The notes under the pieces were generated by a model. It saw only the letters and a program-made list of their open reading frames with translations, was not told the origin of the DNA and ran no database searches. From Affinundibacterium baiyunense (GTDB taxonomy: Bacteria; Pseudomonadota; Gammaproteobacteria; Burkholderiales; Burkholderiaceae_D), in NCBI RefSeq assembly GCF_018139645.1, contig NZ_JAGSPM010000011.1, positions 1-64,000 of the forward strand: a DNA stretch of 64,000 bases, read 5' to 3'. Below, piece by piece: positions 1 through 8,852 of this stretch (positions are counted from its first letter, which is position 1; every line of letters begins with the position of its first letter). A program made the position numbers and the translations under genes.

Positions 1-40
1 AATACATTCACTACTATAATCATGAGCGAATCAAACTAAA

Positions 41-81
41 ACTAAAAGGGCTGAGTCCTGTTCAATACAGAAATCAGCCCT
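41..81 (-). terminator. Probable terminator of cphA
   Basis: Perfect 8-bp inverted repeat AGGGCTGA (47-54) / TCAGCCCT (74-81). Read on the minus strand it is followed by a T-rich run (TTTTAGTTTTAG). It lies about 90 bases beyond the cphA stop codon, so it could end the cphA'-cphA transcript. The U tract is interrupted by A and G, so efficiency is uncertain. Confidence 0.5.
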
Positions 82-170
82 CCTATGCATAACTAACAAA
101 CTGTCCAACTATTTGGGGTCACTTCATAAGTCCGGCTTTTTTATTCTTTAAAACGATATGTCTTATCGTT

Positions 171-2741
171 CTAGCCTTCAGCGATTCGCTTGGCAATATG
201 CGCTAATGCTTCTTCAACCTGATCAATCAAAATGAGGCATAAGTCACCTGCACCTAAAGTGGAAAGTGCAGCGTCAATCGCGATAAATTCACCATTGATT
301 TCTTTGATATCGGTCGTACGTTTTGCGTTTGCCAAGCCAGAGCGTAAGAGGGCGACGACTTCACCATCGGCACGGCCGCGCTGACATTGATCTTGATACA
401 AAATGACCTGGTCGAAGGCGTTGCCAAGAATTTCGGTTTGTTGGCGAATGTCTTGATCACGGCGATCACCTGCGCCACTAATCACTACTGAACGACGATT
501 GCCTGGCATACTTTCGACTGCTTGAACTAAGGCGGTAATCGCGTCAGGATTATGTCCGTAGTCTGCGATCAAAGTTGCGCCGCGATAGTTGAACACGTTA
601 AAGCGTCCTGGCGCGTTATCGCTGTCGTTCATAAAGGATTTGAGACCTTTGCGGATCGCATCCCAGCTAATGTTGGTTGCCCACGCTGCGGCAACCGATG
701 CCATCACATTTTCAACTTGGAAGCCTATCGTGCCGTTACGCGTGATTGGTACTTCTGACAGTGGAATACGTTGAGTCAGCTTGCCTTCGACGGCCACGAT
801 TTCGTTGTTTTCGATGAATACAACGCGATGTCCTTTGACGCGATGTGCTGCCATGATAGGTAAGTTACTATCTACGGCAAAGAAGGTAACAGCACCAGTA
901 CAATTATTCGCCATACCCGCAACAATCGGATCGGCCGCATTAAGAACTGCAACGCCATTGTCGGCCACGTTTTGTACGATGACACGTTTGAGTACGGCTA
1001 AATCTTCAACGGTCGTGATGTAATTTAAACCTAGATGATCACCCGAACCAATATTGGTGACAACCGCCACTTGGCAGCGATCATATGCCAGACCTTCGCG
1101 TAATACACCGCCGCGAGCAGTTTCGAATACTGCTGCATCGACATCGGGATGTGATAAGACATTGCGAGCACTGCGTGGACCGCTGCAATCGCCACTATCA
1201 ATTTGACGGCCTTCGACATAAACACCATCGGTGTTGGTCATGCCGGTGCGTAAGCCGCTGGTGGTTAACAGATGAGCGATTAGACGTACTGTCGTTGTTT
1301 TGCCATTTGTACCCGTGACCGCGATAATAGGTATGCGACCGTCATCACCATCAGCAAACATTGCAGCAACGATGGCTTCGCCAACTGCTCGGCCTTTGCC
1401 GAATGAAGGCGATAAATGCATGCGTAAGCCTGGTGCAGCATTGACTTCAACAACGCCACCATTTTGTTCTTCGATCGGTTTTAAGACACTGTCGCAAACT
1501 ACGTCAACACCACAAATATCTAAACCCACCATTTGCGCAGCTGCGACTGCGCGTGCAGCGACTTCTGGGTGGACATCATCGGTAACGTCTGTTGCCGAGC
1601 CGCCAGTGGATAAGTTGGCATTATTGCGTAACACCACGCGCGTGCCTTTTGCTGGCACAGAGTCAGCGTTGTAGCCTTGCTTGGCGAGGCTGGCTAGCGC
1701 AATATCATCAAAGCGAATTTTGGTGAGCGATGTCGCATGACCGCTGCCACGACGTGGATCTTTATTCACTTGCTCAACCAATTCGCGCACCGAGTGTGTG
1801 CCATCACCAACGACTTGTGGCGGGTCGCGACGTGCAGCTGCAACCAGTTTGTTGCCAACTACTAGCAAGCGGAAGTCATTGCCTGGCAAATAGCGTTCTA
1901 CTAAAATGTCATCACGGAATTCAGCCGCTGCGATGTAAGCAGCTTCTAATTGTTCACGCGTTGTGACATTGACCGTAACGCCTTTTCCTTGGTTGCCATC
2001 TTTTGGCTTTACCACTACAGGTAAGCCAATTTCCAAAGCGATATTCCATGCATCCTCAACATCAATGGCGGTGCGCCCAAGTGGAACTGGTACACCTGCA
2101 GCATCTAATAGTGTTTTCGTCAGTTCTTTATCTTGTGCGATTGCTTCAGCAATGGCGCTTGTACCATCCATTTCAGCTGCTTGAATTTTTCTTTGTTTAC
2201 TACCCCAGCCAAATGTTACCAAGCTGCCGCTAGTCAAACGGCGATAGGGAATATTGCGTGCAACCGCTGCATAAACAATTGAGCCAGTTGATGGGCCTAG
2301 ACGTAAGTCTTCATCAAGCTCACGTAATTCATGCAATGCCGAAGCCAAATCAAAATGGCTGTTGTTGAGTGCCGCGTTGCATAATTTTTCAGCGAGATCG
2401 AAAGCCAAGCGACCGACGTCCTCTTCTGAGTATTCGACCACAACTTGAAAAATACCTGCTTCTAAAGTTGGTGTTGTTCTACTGAATGTAACAGGGCAGC
2501 CCGCTTGTGCTTGTAATGCCAGTGCAGCTAATTCAAATACGCGTGCAAGAGGAATTGCATCATCGTGGCCAGTCGCTTGTAATGGGCCAATCTCAGGAAA
2601 TAAAGCGCGCAAGCGAGACTCGAAATCAGGAATCGCATTGATTGATAATTCCTCTGGTGTGCAACGAACGATTGCTTCCACCGCAGTGTGGTGACTCCAG
2701 AGGTTAGGGCCACGCAAGGCCCTGATTCGTGAAACTTCCAT
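171..2741 (-). CDS. cphA: Cyanophycin synthetase CphA
   Basis: ATP-dependent ligase that builds cyanophycin (multi-L-arginyl-poly-L-aspartate), a cytoplasmic nitrogen and carbon reserve, by alternately adding Asp to the backbone and Arg to its side chain. At 856 aa it is close to the usual 870-900. Seen in order: N-terminal domain (about 1-160, RIRALRGPNLW start), ATP-grasp domain with KPKDGNQGKG at 245-254, VEVNAAPGLRMH near the end of that domain, then a Mur-ligase-like domain with an intact P-loop GTNGKTTT at 477-484 and a full C-terminal domain (ADYGHNPDA, GAGDRRDQD). Both catalytic modules look intact. Start ATG has an AAAGG upstream. It lies 91 bp behind cphA' on the same strand, probably in one operon. 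Confidence 0.95.
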   Translation of the reverse strand: MEVSRIRALRGPNLWSHHTAVEAIVRCTPEELSINAIPDFESRLRALFPEIGPLQATGHDDAIPLARVFELAALALQAQAGCPVTFSRTTPTLEAGIFQVVVEYSEEDVGRLAFDLAEKLCNAALNNSHFDLASALHELRELDEDLRLGPSTGSIVYAAVARNIPYRRLTSGSLVTFGWGSKQRKIQAAEMDGTSAIAEAIAQDKELTKTLLDAAGVPVPLGRTAIDVEDAWNIALEIGLPVVVKPKDGNQGKGVTVNVTTREQLEAAYIAAAEFRDDILVERYLPGNDFRLLVVGNKLVAAARRDPPQVVGDGTHSVRELVEQVNKDPRRGSGHATSLTKIRFDDIALASLAKQGYNADSVPAKGTRVVLRNNANLSTGGSATDVTDDVHPEVAARAVAAAQMVGLDICGVDVVCDSVLKPIEEQNGGVVEVNAAPGLRMHLSPSFGKGRAVGEAIVAAMFADGDDGRIPIIAVTGTNGKTTTVRLIAHLLTTSGLRTGMTNTDGVYVEGRQIDSGDCSGPRSARNVLSHPDVDAAVFETARGGVLREGLAYDRCQVAVVTNIGSGDHLGLNYITTVEDLAVLKRVIVQNVADNGVAVLNAADPIVAGMANNCTGAVTFFAVDSNLPIMAAHRVKGHRVVFIENNEIVAVEGKLTQRIPLSEVPITRNGTIGFQVENVMASVAAAWATNISWDAIRKGLKSFMNDSDNAPGRFNVFNYRGATLIADYGHNPDAITALVQAVESMPGNRRSVVISGAGDRRDQDIRQQTEILGNAFDQVILYQDQCQRGRADGEVVALLRSGLANAKRTTDIKEINGEFIAIDAALSTLGAGDLCLILIDQVEEALAHIAKRIAEG

Positions 2742-2832
2742 AAACCTTTATCCTATCTCCGGGCAGTTTGCCCAAAATGTCTGTGTGTGATTTCGCTTGT
2801 TGAGTAGAAATCCAATTTTGAGTCAGCGTTTT

Positions 2833-5013
2833 TTAATAATGTTTTTTTGGCGGATTTGAATCAAAATTCCTGAGTGCTGCAGCGATGACATCTGGTGAGA
2901 TATCCAATGCCCACGCTGCGGCAACTGCGGCCATAATCGTTTCTGGCTGTTCTGCTTTGGATGGTTTTAAAGCAGAAAGCGCTAACAATTTTTGTTCGCT
3001 GTTGCCAGTGCCTAAAATAATTTCCTCATCACGTAAAAACACGGCGCGCTTGCCTAATTGCAGATGTTTGCAGATGGCAGCACTGTTTGTTGAAAGGCCA
3101 TAAAAAATCACTTCGCCATCCGATAACTCTGCTAACTCTTCTGCACTAGGAATGGCAGCATTAATGACTGCACATCCTTGTGGAAGTACCACATCAATTT
3201 GTGTGCGCATCACTTTAAACATTTGTTCTGCCTCGGTGATGTAATAGGCTGATAGATCGTTGTGTCCATCAAGATCAGTAAGTACGCCTACAGTGCATTT
3301 GTCGTAAGCGAGACCGTCATTCAAAATACATTTTGCATTGGTTTCAAATACAGCCGCTTCTACATTGCGGTTTAATAACAAGCGTTGACCTGCGTTCCAA
3401 GCGGTGCAATCGCTTTTTACTACTTGGCGTTGATCAAGGTATAAGCCGTCGGCGCAAGCAACGCCTGTATATTTGCCTTCCATGCTCAGCATACTGCCAA
3501 CCAAGCGAGAAATTAAACTAGTACCTTTGCCGCCAGCGATGCCAATAATTGGCATGCGACCATTGTCTTCTGATCCAAATAGATGCTCGATGATGGCAGC
3601 ACCAATATCACGAGCTTGGCCGACTGCGGGTTTGAGGTGAGAAAGTAAGCCTGGGCTGGCGTTGACTTCGATAATCGCGCCGCCTTGTTCTTGAAGTGGT
3701 TTAGAAATGTCTCGACACACCAAATCAATACCAGAGATATCTAAGCCGACAATCCGCGTTGCTAGTGCAACTAAGCGTTGGTTTTCAGGATGTACCTGAT
3801 CGGTCACATCAATCGCAACATTGCCATTTGGTTGAATTAAAACACGTTGATCTGCGGCAGGAATGGAATCAGCAGTCATGCCTTGACGTTTAAGGTCAAG
3901 AATAATTTCAGCGCTCTCGTCTGGCTTGACTAGACCGAGTGGGAATTCTTCAGTTTCACCTCGACGCGGATCAATATTGATTTGTTGTTCAACCAATTCT
4001 TTCACGCTGGATTTACCATCGCCAATCACCCACAATGATTCGCCCTTGGCTGCTGCAACCATGCGATTTCCAACGACTAAGAGACGATGTTCGTCGCCCA
4101 CGATATAGCGTTCAACAATCACGCTCGCGCTATCACCTTCGGCAGATGCAATCTCATACGCTGCGGTGACATCTTCTTGGGTCATTAGATTTAATGTAAC
4201 GCCACGTCCATGATTGCCATCATAAGGTTTAATTACCACTGGCAAACCAATGTCTTGTGCTTCTTCCCAAGCTTCCTCAGCGCTGCGTACTAAGCTTCCT
4301 TCTGGAACGGGAACGCCACATGCTTTTAACAGCGACTTGGTCATATCCTTGTCGCTGGCGATGCTCTCAGCAATGGCGCTGGTTCGATCGGTTTCCGCCG
4401 TCCAAATGCGTCTTTGTCGTGCGCCATGACCAAGTTGTACTAGATTACCTTCAGTTAGACGAATGAAAGGGATGTTGCGATCGGTTGCGGCGTCAACAAT
4501 GTGTGCGGTACTTGGTCCCAGACAAAGTGAGTCAACCATATCTCGCAATTTTTCTAAATCGGTATCGAAGTCATACGCTTGATCCTCAATCATGGCCATG
4601 AGTAAATCACGTCCCATGTTGAGCGCAGCGCGTCCGACTTGTTCTTGACGCGTGCGAAACGCCATTTTATAAACGCCTTCGATATGCGTAGAGCGTGTTT
4701 GACCGAAACCAGTACGCATCCCCGCCATATTTTGCAGTTCAAGAACAACATGTTCAAGGATGTGGCCAACCCAAGTACCTTCTTTTAATCGTTCTAAAAA
4801 ACCGCCTACTTCACCAACGCCACAACGATGTTGCATCAAGCCGGGCAAACGTGCGGTTAATCTTTCGTATAAGCCGGGTAATTGATTTGATGGAAGTTGT
4901 TCGAATTCGCCAATATCTAAGCAAACTTCGATGACAGGGCGATAAGTCCAAATATTGGGTCCGCGTAAATGCGAAATTCGGAGCGGCGTGATGTCTTTCT
5001 TTTTTGTAGTCAT
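2833..5013 (-). CDS. cphA': CphA' / CphA2-like cyanophycin synthetase paralogue, Mur-ligase half degenerate
   Basis: Paralogue of the adjacent CphA (726 aa from ATG 5013; a TTG at 5022 is possible). The N-terminal domain (LRGPNIWTYRP) and ATP-grasp domain (KPYDGNHGRG at 262-271, IIEVNASPGLLSHL) are intact. In the Mur-ligase domain the P-loop reads GGKGTS (494-499) where CphA has GTNGKT, so the catalytic Lys-Thr pair is lost, and the protein stops about 130 residues early, without the third Mur domain. From family knowledge, cyanobacterial CphA2 enzymes also have a truncated C-terminus and polymerise beta-Asp-Arg dipeptides with the ATP-grasp site only. Similar activity here is an inference. 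Many Burkholderiales carry this cphA'-cphA pair. Confidence 0.88.
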   Translation of the reverse strand: MTTKKKDITPLRISHLRGPNIWTYRPVIEVCLDIGEFEQLPSNQLPGLYERLTARLPGLMQHRCGVGEVGGFLERLKEGTWVGHILEHVVLELQNMAGMRTGFGQTRSTHIEGVYKMAFRTRQEQVGRAALNMGRDLLMAMIEDQAYDFDTDLEKLRDMVDSLCLGPSTAHIVDAATDRNIPFIRLTEGNLVQLGHGARQRRIWTAETDRTSAIAESIASDKDMTKSLLKACGVPVPEGSLVRSAEEAWEEAQDIGLPVVIKPYDGNHGRGVTLNLMTQEDVTAAYEIASAEGDSASVIVERYIVGDEHRLLVVGNRMVAAAKGESLWVIGDGKSSVKELVEQQINIDPRRGETEEFPLGLVKPDESAEIILDLKRQGMTADSIPAADQRVLIQPNGNVAIDVTDQVHPENQRLVALATRIVGLDISGIDLVCRDISKPLQEQGGAIIEVNASPGLLSHLKPAVGQARDIGAAIIEHLFGSEDNGRMPIIGIAGGKGTSLISRLVGSMLSMEGKYTGVACADGLYLDQRQVVKSDCTAWNAGQRLLLNRNVEAAVFETNAKCILNDGLAYDKCTVGVLTDLDGHNDLSAYYITEAEQMFKVMRTQIDVVLPQGCAVINAAIPSAEELAELSDGEVIFYGLSTNSAAICKHLQLGKRAVFLRDEEIILGTGNSEQKLLALSALKPSKAEQPETIMAAVAAAWALDISPDVIAAALRNFDSNPPKKHY

Positions 5014-5421
5014 GAATGTCAATTTTAGTATTGAATAGTGAAATCACCATTCGCTTCAATTTTTAATTGGATTCTAATTTGTTTGGGTTGCTTGGCATGA
5101 TGAGTAACGTATCTTCGGCAAACTAGGCTGACACGCATTGTTAATTTCAGCAAAATTGAAAAAAACGCACCTATGCTTGCTGGTATACTTCTGCCAATTA
5201 CCAAAACAAATAATCACCTTGATCTTGTTTTCCTGTCGACAGAATACCGTAATTTGTCGTTACAGTCATACAGCTTGATGCAATCTTCTACAGTTTTCAT
5301 CAGCTTTGTTGATGAATAGCGCATTATCTCGTATGCATACGCAAAAATAAGTGCGGTTTTTTTAATATTTTGTTGGGATTGCGCTTTTTGGCGAACACCC
5401 ATCTATGGAGTTTTCTTTACG
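5014..5421. other. Divergent intergenic region between cphA' and the ABC transporter gene
   Basis: About 400 AT-rich bases that must hold the promoters of both divergent cyanophycin transcripts. The clearest element is a plus-strand extended -10, TGGTATACT (5181-5189), without a good -35 at normal spacing; it would give a leader of about 230 nt. No convincing gene: the minus-strand reading frame at 5214-5402 has no recognisable domain or ribosome binding site. Confidence 0.6.
5181..5189 (+). promoter_or_regulatory. Candidate extended -10 promoter of ABC transporter gene
   Basis: TG-N-TATACT matches the extended -10 consensus. A TTGAAA lies 22 bp upstream of the TATACT, which is too far for a standard -35. 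It is the best plus-strand promoter match in the intergenic region, but only a sequence match. Confidence 0.35.
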
Positions 5422-7686
5422 ATGACAACAGCAACATTAGCGATCACTAGCGCAACTCCAAGTTTGCCTGAGGTATGGAAGGCAGAGTTGAGCTTGCAAT
5501 TAGGACAAGGAGAAACGCTTTTAAGTGCAGTGGAAACGGATCTTGATTCGAAATTGCGTTTTCAACGTGGATTGATCGTCGTCACTGATCAACGTCTGTT
5601 ATCTAAATCAAGTGAGTCTTCTGAGTGGCAAAGCTGGTATTTCAAGCAAGGTCTACAAATGCGCCACCACGATCATGCTGGCGTCGGTCATTTGGAACTG
5701 GTTGATGCGAATAATTTGTTGGCGCATTGGCGTTTTACGCTAGGTCAAAATTTGCTGATTATGCGTTTGATGGATGCCTTTAATGAGCAATTACAAGTAC
5801 GTTTGACTGGACGCCCAGTTGAAAAACCAGAACAGAATGTTTGCCCAAGTTGTAAAGCGATTTTGGAGGCAGATCAAGAAGAATGTCCAGTCTGTACCAA
5901 GGTCATTCATACGCCGCCATCGACATGGACTCTGTTCCGTCTGTGGCGTTTTGCTCGTCCATATAAGATTTCTTTGATCATCGGATTTACTTTGATGTTG
6001 TTGGGCACAGCAGCACACATGATTCCGCGCTACTTGACTAAACCCTTGACGGATGAAGTGCTGATTCCTTATCAAAGCGGTAAGGTGGTAGAGACCTCCT
6101 TGGTCGCACTATATATAGGTGGTTTGCTCGGCGCGGCGATTTTAGCTTGGCTATTGAGTTGGGGTAAAACTTATATTCTGGCATTGGTTTCAGAGCGTAT
6201 TGGTGCTGACTTACGTACCGCTACCTACGAGCATTTACTGAAATTATCTTTGGAATATTTTGGTAGTAAAAGAACTGGTGATTTGATGTCACGCATCGGT
6301 AGTGAGAGTGACCGAATCTGCGTGTATTTATCTTTACATCTGCTTGATTTTGCTACTGATGTCTTGATGTTTTTAATGACTGCTGCGTTTTTGTTGCAAA
6401 TTAATGTGAAGCTAGCACTAGTCACTTTATTGCCATTGCCATTGATCGCTTGGGCGATTCACATGGTTAGAGATCGCTTGAGAACGGGCTTTGAGAAAAT
6501 TGATCGCGTCTGGGGGGAAGTAACGAATGTATTGGCAGATACGATTCCTGGGGTGCGCGTAGTGAAAGCGTTCGCACAGGAAAAACGTGAAGCAACACGC
6601 TTCCGCGAAGCGAATAAACATAATTTGGCGGTCAATGATAAATTAAATAAAGTATGGTCATTGTTCTCTCCTATCGTGTCATTTTTGACGGACATCGGAA
6701 TTTTGGTGGTCTGGGCATTTGGTATTTGGCAAGTTGCTCATGCCGAAATCACTGTGGGTGAACTAGTCGCTGCCATTGCCTTTATCAGCAATTTTTATGG
6801 GCGTATCGATTCCATGAGTCGTATCGTGTCAGTGACACAGAAATCAGCATCTGCGGCAAAACGTATCTTTGATATTTTGGATCATGTTTCCAGCGTTCCT
6901 GAGCCAAAAAATCCGGTGAAAATTACCGAGGTCAAAGGACAGATTGAATTGCGTGAAGTGGGATTTCGTTATGGGAATCGTGCTGTCAACCGCAATGTGA
7001 GTTTAAATATTCAACCTGGAGAAATGATTGGTCTTGTTGGACATAGTGGCTCAGGTAAAAGTACTTTAGTGAATTTGATATGTCGTTTCTACGACGTCGC
7101 TGAAGGTGCAATTTTGCTCGATGGTGTTGATATCCGATCATTCGCGGTTGCTGACTATCGCAGTCATATTGGCTTGGTGTTACAAGAGCCATTCTTATTC
7201 TTCGGTACGATTGCCGACAATATCGCTTATGGTAAACCACATGCCACTAGAGAAGAGATTGTTGCGGCAGCCCGTGCCGCGCATGCGCATGAATTTATTT
7301 TGCGACTTCCACAAGGTTATGACTCAATGGTTGGTGAGCGCGGTCAAGGACTGTCTGGTGGTGAACGTCAGCGTATTTCGATTGCACGTGCCTTATTGAT
7401 TGATCCACGTATCTTAATCATGGACGAGGCAACTGCATCCGTGGATTCGGAGACAGAAAAAGAAATCCAAAAAGCACTCGACAATTTGGTCCAAGGTCGT
7501 ACCACAATCGCAATTGCACATCGACTTTCAACTCTGCATAAAGCGGATCGACTGGTAGTATTAGATCGAGGCGAGATCGTTGAAGTCGGTAATCATGATG
7601 ACTTGATGACAAAGCAGGGCGCCTATTTTAAATTGTATGAGGCGCAGGCACGAAATGCTGCCGCGTTGGCAGTGGTGGGAGAATAA
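5422..7686 (+). CDS. Cyanophycin-associated ABC transporter (fused permease/ATPase, N-terminal PH-like and zinc-ribbon extension)
   Basis: Exporter-type half transporter of 754 aa with an extra N-terminal region. Residues about 15-130 read like a small beta-rich PH/GRAM-type fold (RGLIVVTDQRLL). A zinc ribbon follows with C141-x2-C144 and C155-x2-C158. Then come about six membrane segments (about 180-460) and an ATPase domain with Walker A GHSGSGKST (540-548), signature LSGGE (644-648), Walker B ending D668-E669 and the H-loop AIAHRLST. All catalytic motifs are intact. As far as I recall, this family is annotated as a cyanophycin-metabolism-associated ABC transporter; its substrate is not known to me. 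It faces cphA'-cphA divergently and is followed after 2 bases by the DUF1854 gene, so the two are probably translated together. Confidence 0.88.
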   Translation: MTTATLAITSATPSLPEVWKAELSLQLGQGETLLSAVETDLDSKLRFQRGLIVVTDQRLLSKSSESSEWQSWYFKQGLQMRHHDHAGVGHLELVDANNLLAHWRFTLGQNLLIMRLMDAFNEQLQVRLTGRPVEKPEQNVCPSCKAILEADQEECPVCTKVIHTPPSTWTLFRLWRFARPYKISLIIGFTLMLLGTAAHMIPRYLTKPLTDEVLIPYQSGKVVETSLVALYIGGLLGAAILAWLLSWGKTYILALVSERIGADLRTATYEHLLKLSLEYFGSKRTGDLMSRIGSESDRICVYLSLHLLDFATDVLMFLMTAAFLLQINVKLALVTLLPLPLIAWAIHMVRDRLRTGFEKIDRVWGEVTNVLADTIPGVRVVKAFAQEKREATRFREANKHNLAVNDKLNKVWSLFSPIVSFLTDIGILVVWAFGIWQVAHAEITVGELVAAIAFISNFYGRIDSMSRIVSVTQKSASAAKRIFDILDHVSSVPEPKNPVKITEVKGQIELREVGFRYGNRAVNRNVSLNIQPGEMIGLVGHSGSGKSTLVNLICRFYDVAEGAILLDGVDIRSFAVADYRSHIGLVLQEPFLFFGTIADNIAYGKPHATREEIVAAARAAHAHEFILRLPQGYDSMVGERGQGLSGGERQRISIARALLIDPRILIMDEATASVDSETEKEIQKALDNLVQGRTTIAIAHRLSTLHKADRLVVLDRGEIVEVGNHDDLMTKQGAYFKLYEAQARNAAALAVVGE

Positions 7687-7688
7687 AT

Positions 7689-8156
7689 ATGACGACATCA
7701 TTTCAATTGACACGAAATAGCTTTCGACAACTGGTACTGACTGATGCGAACGGTGTTGAGCATGTCGATGTGCGACCAGTACGCGCTTTTCCAATTCAAT
7801 CGCCAAATGACGGGATTTCTTTGGTTAAAGAAAATGGCGCAGAGCTTGCTTGGATTGATCATTTGGTTGATTTACCAGAAGCGATTCGCGACCTAATCAC
7901 TGAAGAGCTTGAAGGTCGTGAATTCATGCCTGAAATCATAAAAATTGTCAGTGTCACTAGTTTTGCGACACCTTGCACTTGGCATGTTCAAACAGATCGT
8001 GGCGATACGAATTTTGTGCTTAAAGGCGATGAAGATATCCGACGAATTGGAAAAGATTCTTTGCTAATCTCTGATAATCACGGCATTCTTTTTTTCGTCC
8101 GCAATATGTTTGAAATCGATAAGCACAGTCGAAAGATCCTAGATAGATTTTTGTAA
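7689..8156 (+). CDS. DUF1854 family protein, cyanophycin-associated
   Basis: Cytoplasmic protein of 155 aa with no signal peptide or membrane segment. It contains the DUF1854 pattern: VRPVRAFPIQSP near residue 30, a Trp-Ile-Asp-His motif (AWIDHL) near 55, and a C-terminal part ending in DKHSRKILDRFL. The family is regularly found beside a cyanophycin-linked ABC transporter and cyanophycin synthetases in Betaproteobacteria. The biochemical role is unknown. Only 2 bases separate it from the transporter, so it is very likely co-translated and may be a cytoplasmic partner or regulator of it (inference). Confidence 0.85.
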   Translation: MTTSFQLTRNSFRQLVLTDANGVEHVDVRPVRAFPIQSPNDGISLVKENGAELAWIDHLVDLPEAIRDLITEELEGREFMPEIIKIVSVTSFATPCTWHVQTDRGDTNFVLKGDEDIRRIGKDSLLISDNHGILFFVRNMFEIDKHSRKILDRFL

Positions 8157-8172
8157 GCGGGATGGGCGTTGG

Positions 8173-8253
8173 TTCGACTGCGCATCTAAAACAAAATATT
8201 TATTCACTGAATTGTTGGTGCAGTCGAATTACTGAGGTAACGATGCACCAACA
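8173..8253. repeat. Overlapping inverted repeats after the DUF1854 gene
   Basis: Two perfect inverted repeats share bases. TTCGACTGC (8173-8181) pairs with GCAGTCGAA (8220-8228). TGTTGGTGCA (8213-8222) pairs with TGCACCAACA (8244-8253). They cannot both form fully in one RNA. There is no T run, so this is not a simple intrinsic terminator. It sits between convergent genes. Confidence 0.55.
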
Positions 8254-8303
8254 TCGCGTTCATCACATTACTCTCGATATTGAAGCTCGATCTATACCAA
8301 ATT

Positions 8304-8834
8304 TTATAGCGTGCATCTATATAGTTTAACGGTGTCGCCAGCGGCTAATTGAAAGTTACTTTCAAACTGAAATCCCAGCTTTTCTAAAAGCTGACTGGAG
8401 GGGAGATTATGGGGCGAGACTATCGCCAGTAATTCTTGCATCGACAGCACCTGTTTCGCGTATTTTAGTAATCCTTGATTCGCTTCATAAGCATAACCCT
8501 TGCGTCCAAACTCTGGTAAGTAAGCATACCCAATATCGATGCCAGGTAATTCGTCGCGTTGAACTAGGCCGCATAGGCCAATTGCTTGTCGATCTTCTTT
8601 TCTTTCCACCAAATAGAGACTAAATCCCAGCTGTTCTTGCACATCCCGATGTGCTGTTTGAATTGCATTTTCAGCGTCGGCGATCGTACGTATTCCTTTG
8701 TCGCGAATATTCTTGATGAAGCTAGGCTCGTTGACCAAGCGTAGAAAAAAAACGGCGTCGCTTGCATTTAAAGTTCTTAGGCGTAGCCGTTCTGTTTCAA
8801 AAATAGTTTCAGTTGGAAGCAGTGCTTGTGTCAT
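8304..8834 (-). CDS. GNAT family N-acetyltransferase (RimJ/RimL type)
   Basis: 176-aa acetyltransferase of the ribosomal-protein-alanine acetyltransferase-like branch. Features: ETERLRLRTLNASDA at the N-terminus, typical of RimJ/RimL relatives, GIDIGYAYLPEFGRKGYAYEA as the acetyl-CoA binding beta4/alpha3 region, and SSQLLEKLGFQFE near the C-terminus. The acceptor substrate cannot be told from sequence. It stands as a single gene 18 bases downstream of the chemotaxis gene on the same strand and could be read through from it. Confidence 0.85.
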   Translation of the reverse strand: MTQALLPTETIFETERLRLRTLNASDAVFFLRLVNEPSFIKNIRDKGIRTIADAENAIQTAHRDVQEQLGFSLYLVERKEDRQAIGLCGLVQRDELPGIDIGYAYLPEFGRKGYAYEANQGLLKYAKQVLSMQELLAIVSPHNLPSSQLLEKLGFQFESNFQLAAGDTVKLYRCTL

Positions 8835-8852
8835 CTATCGTCATTTCTGATG

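Noticed and set aside
5214..5402. Open reading frame of 62 codons on the minus strand between cphA' and the ABC transporter
   Set aside because: It occupies the promoter region, has no ribosome binding site and no recognisable pattern.
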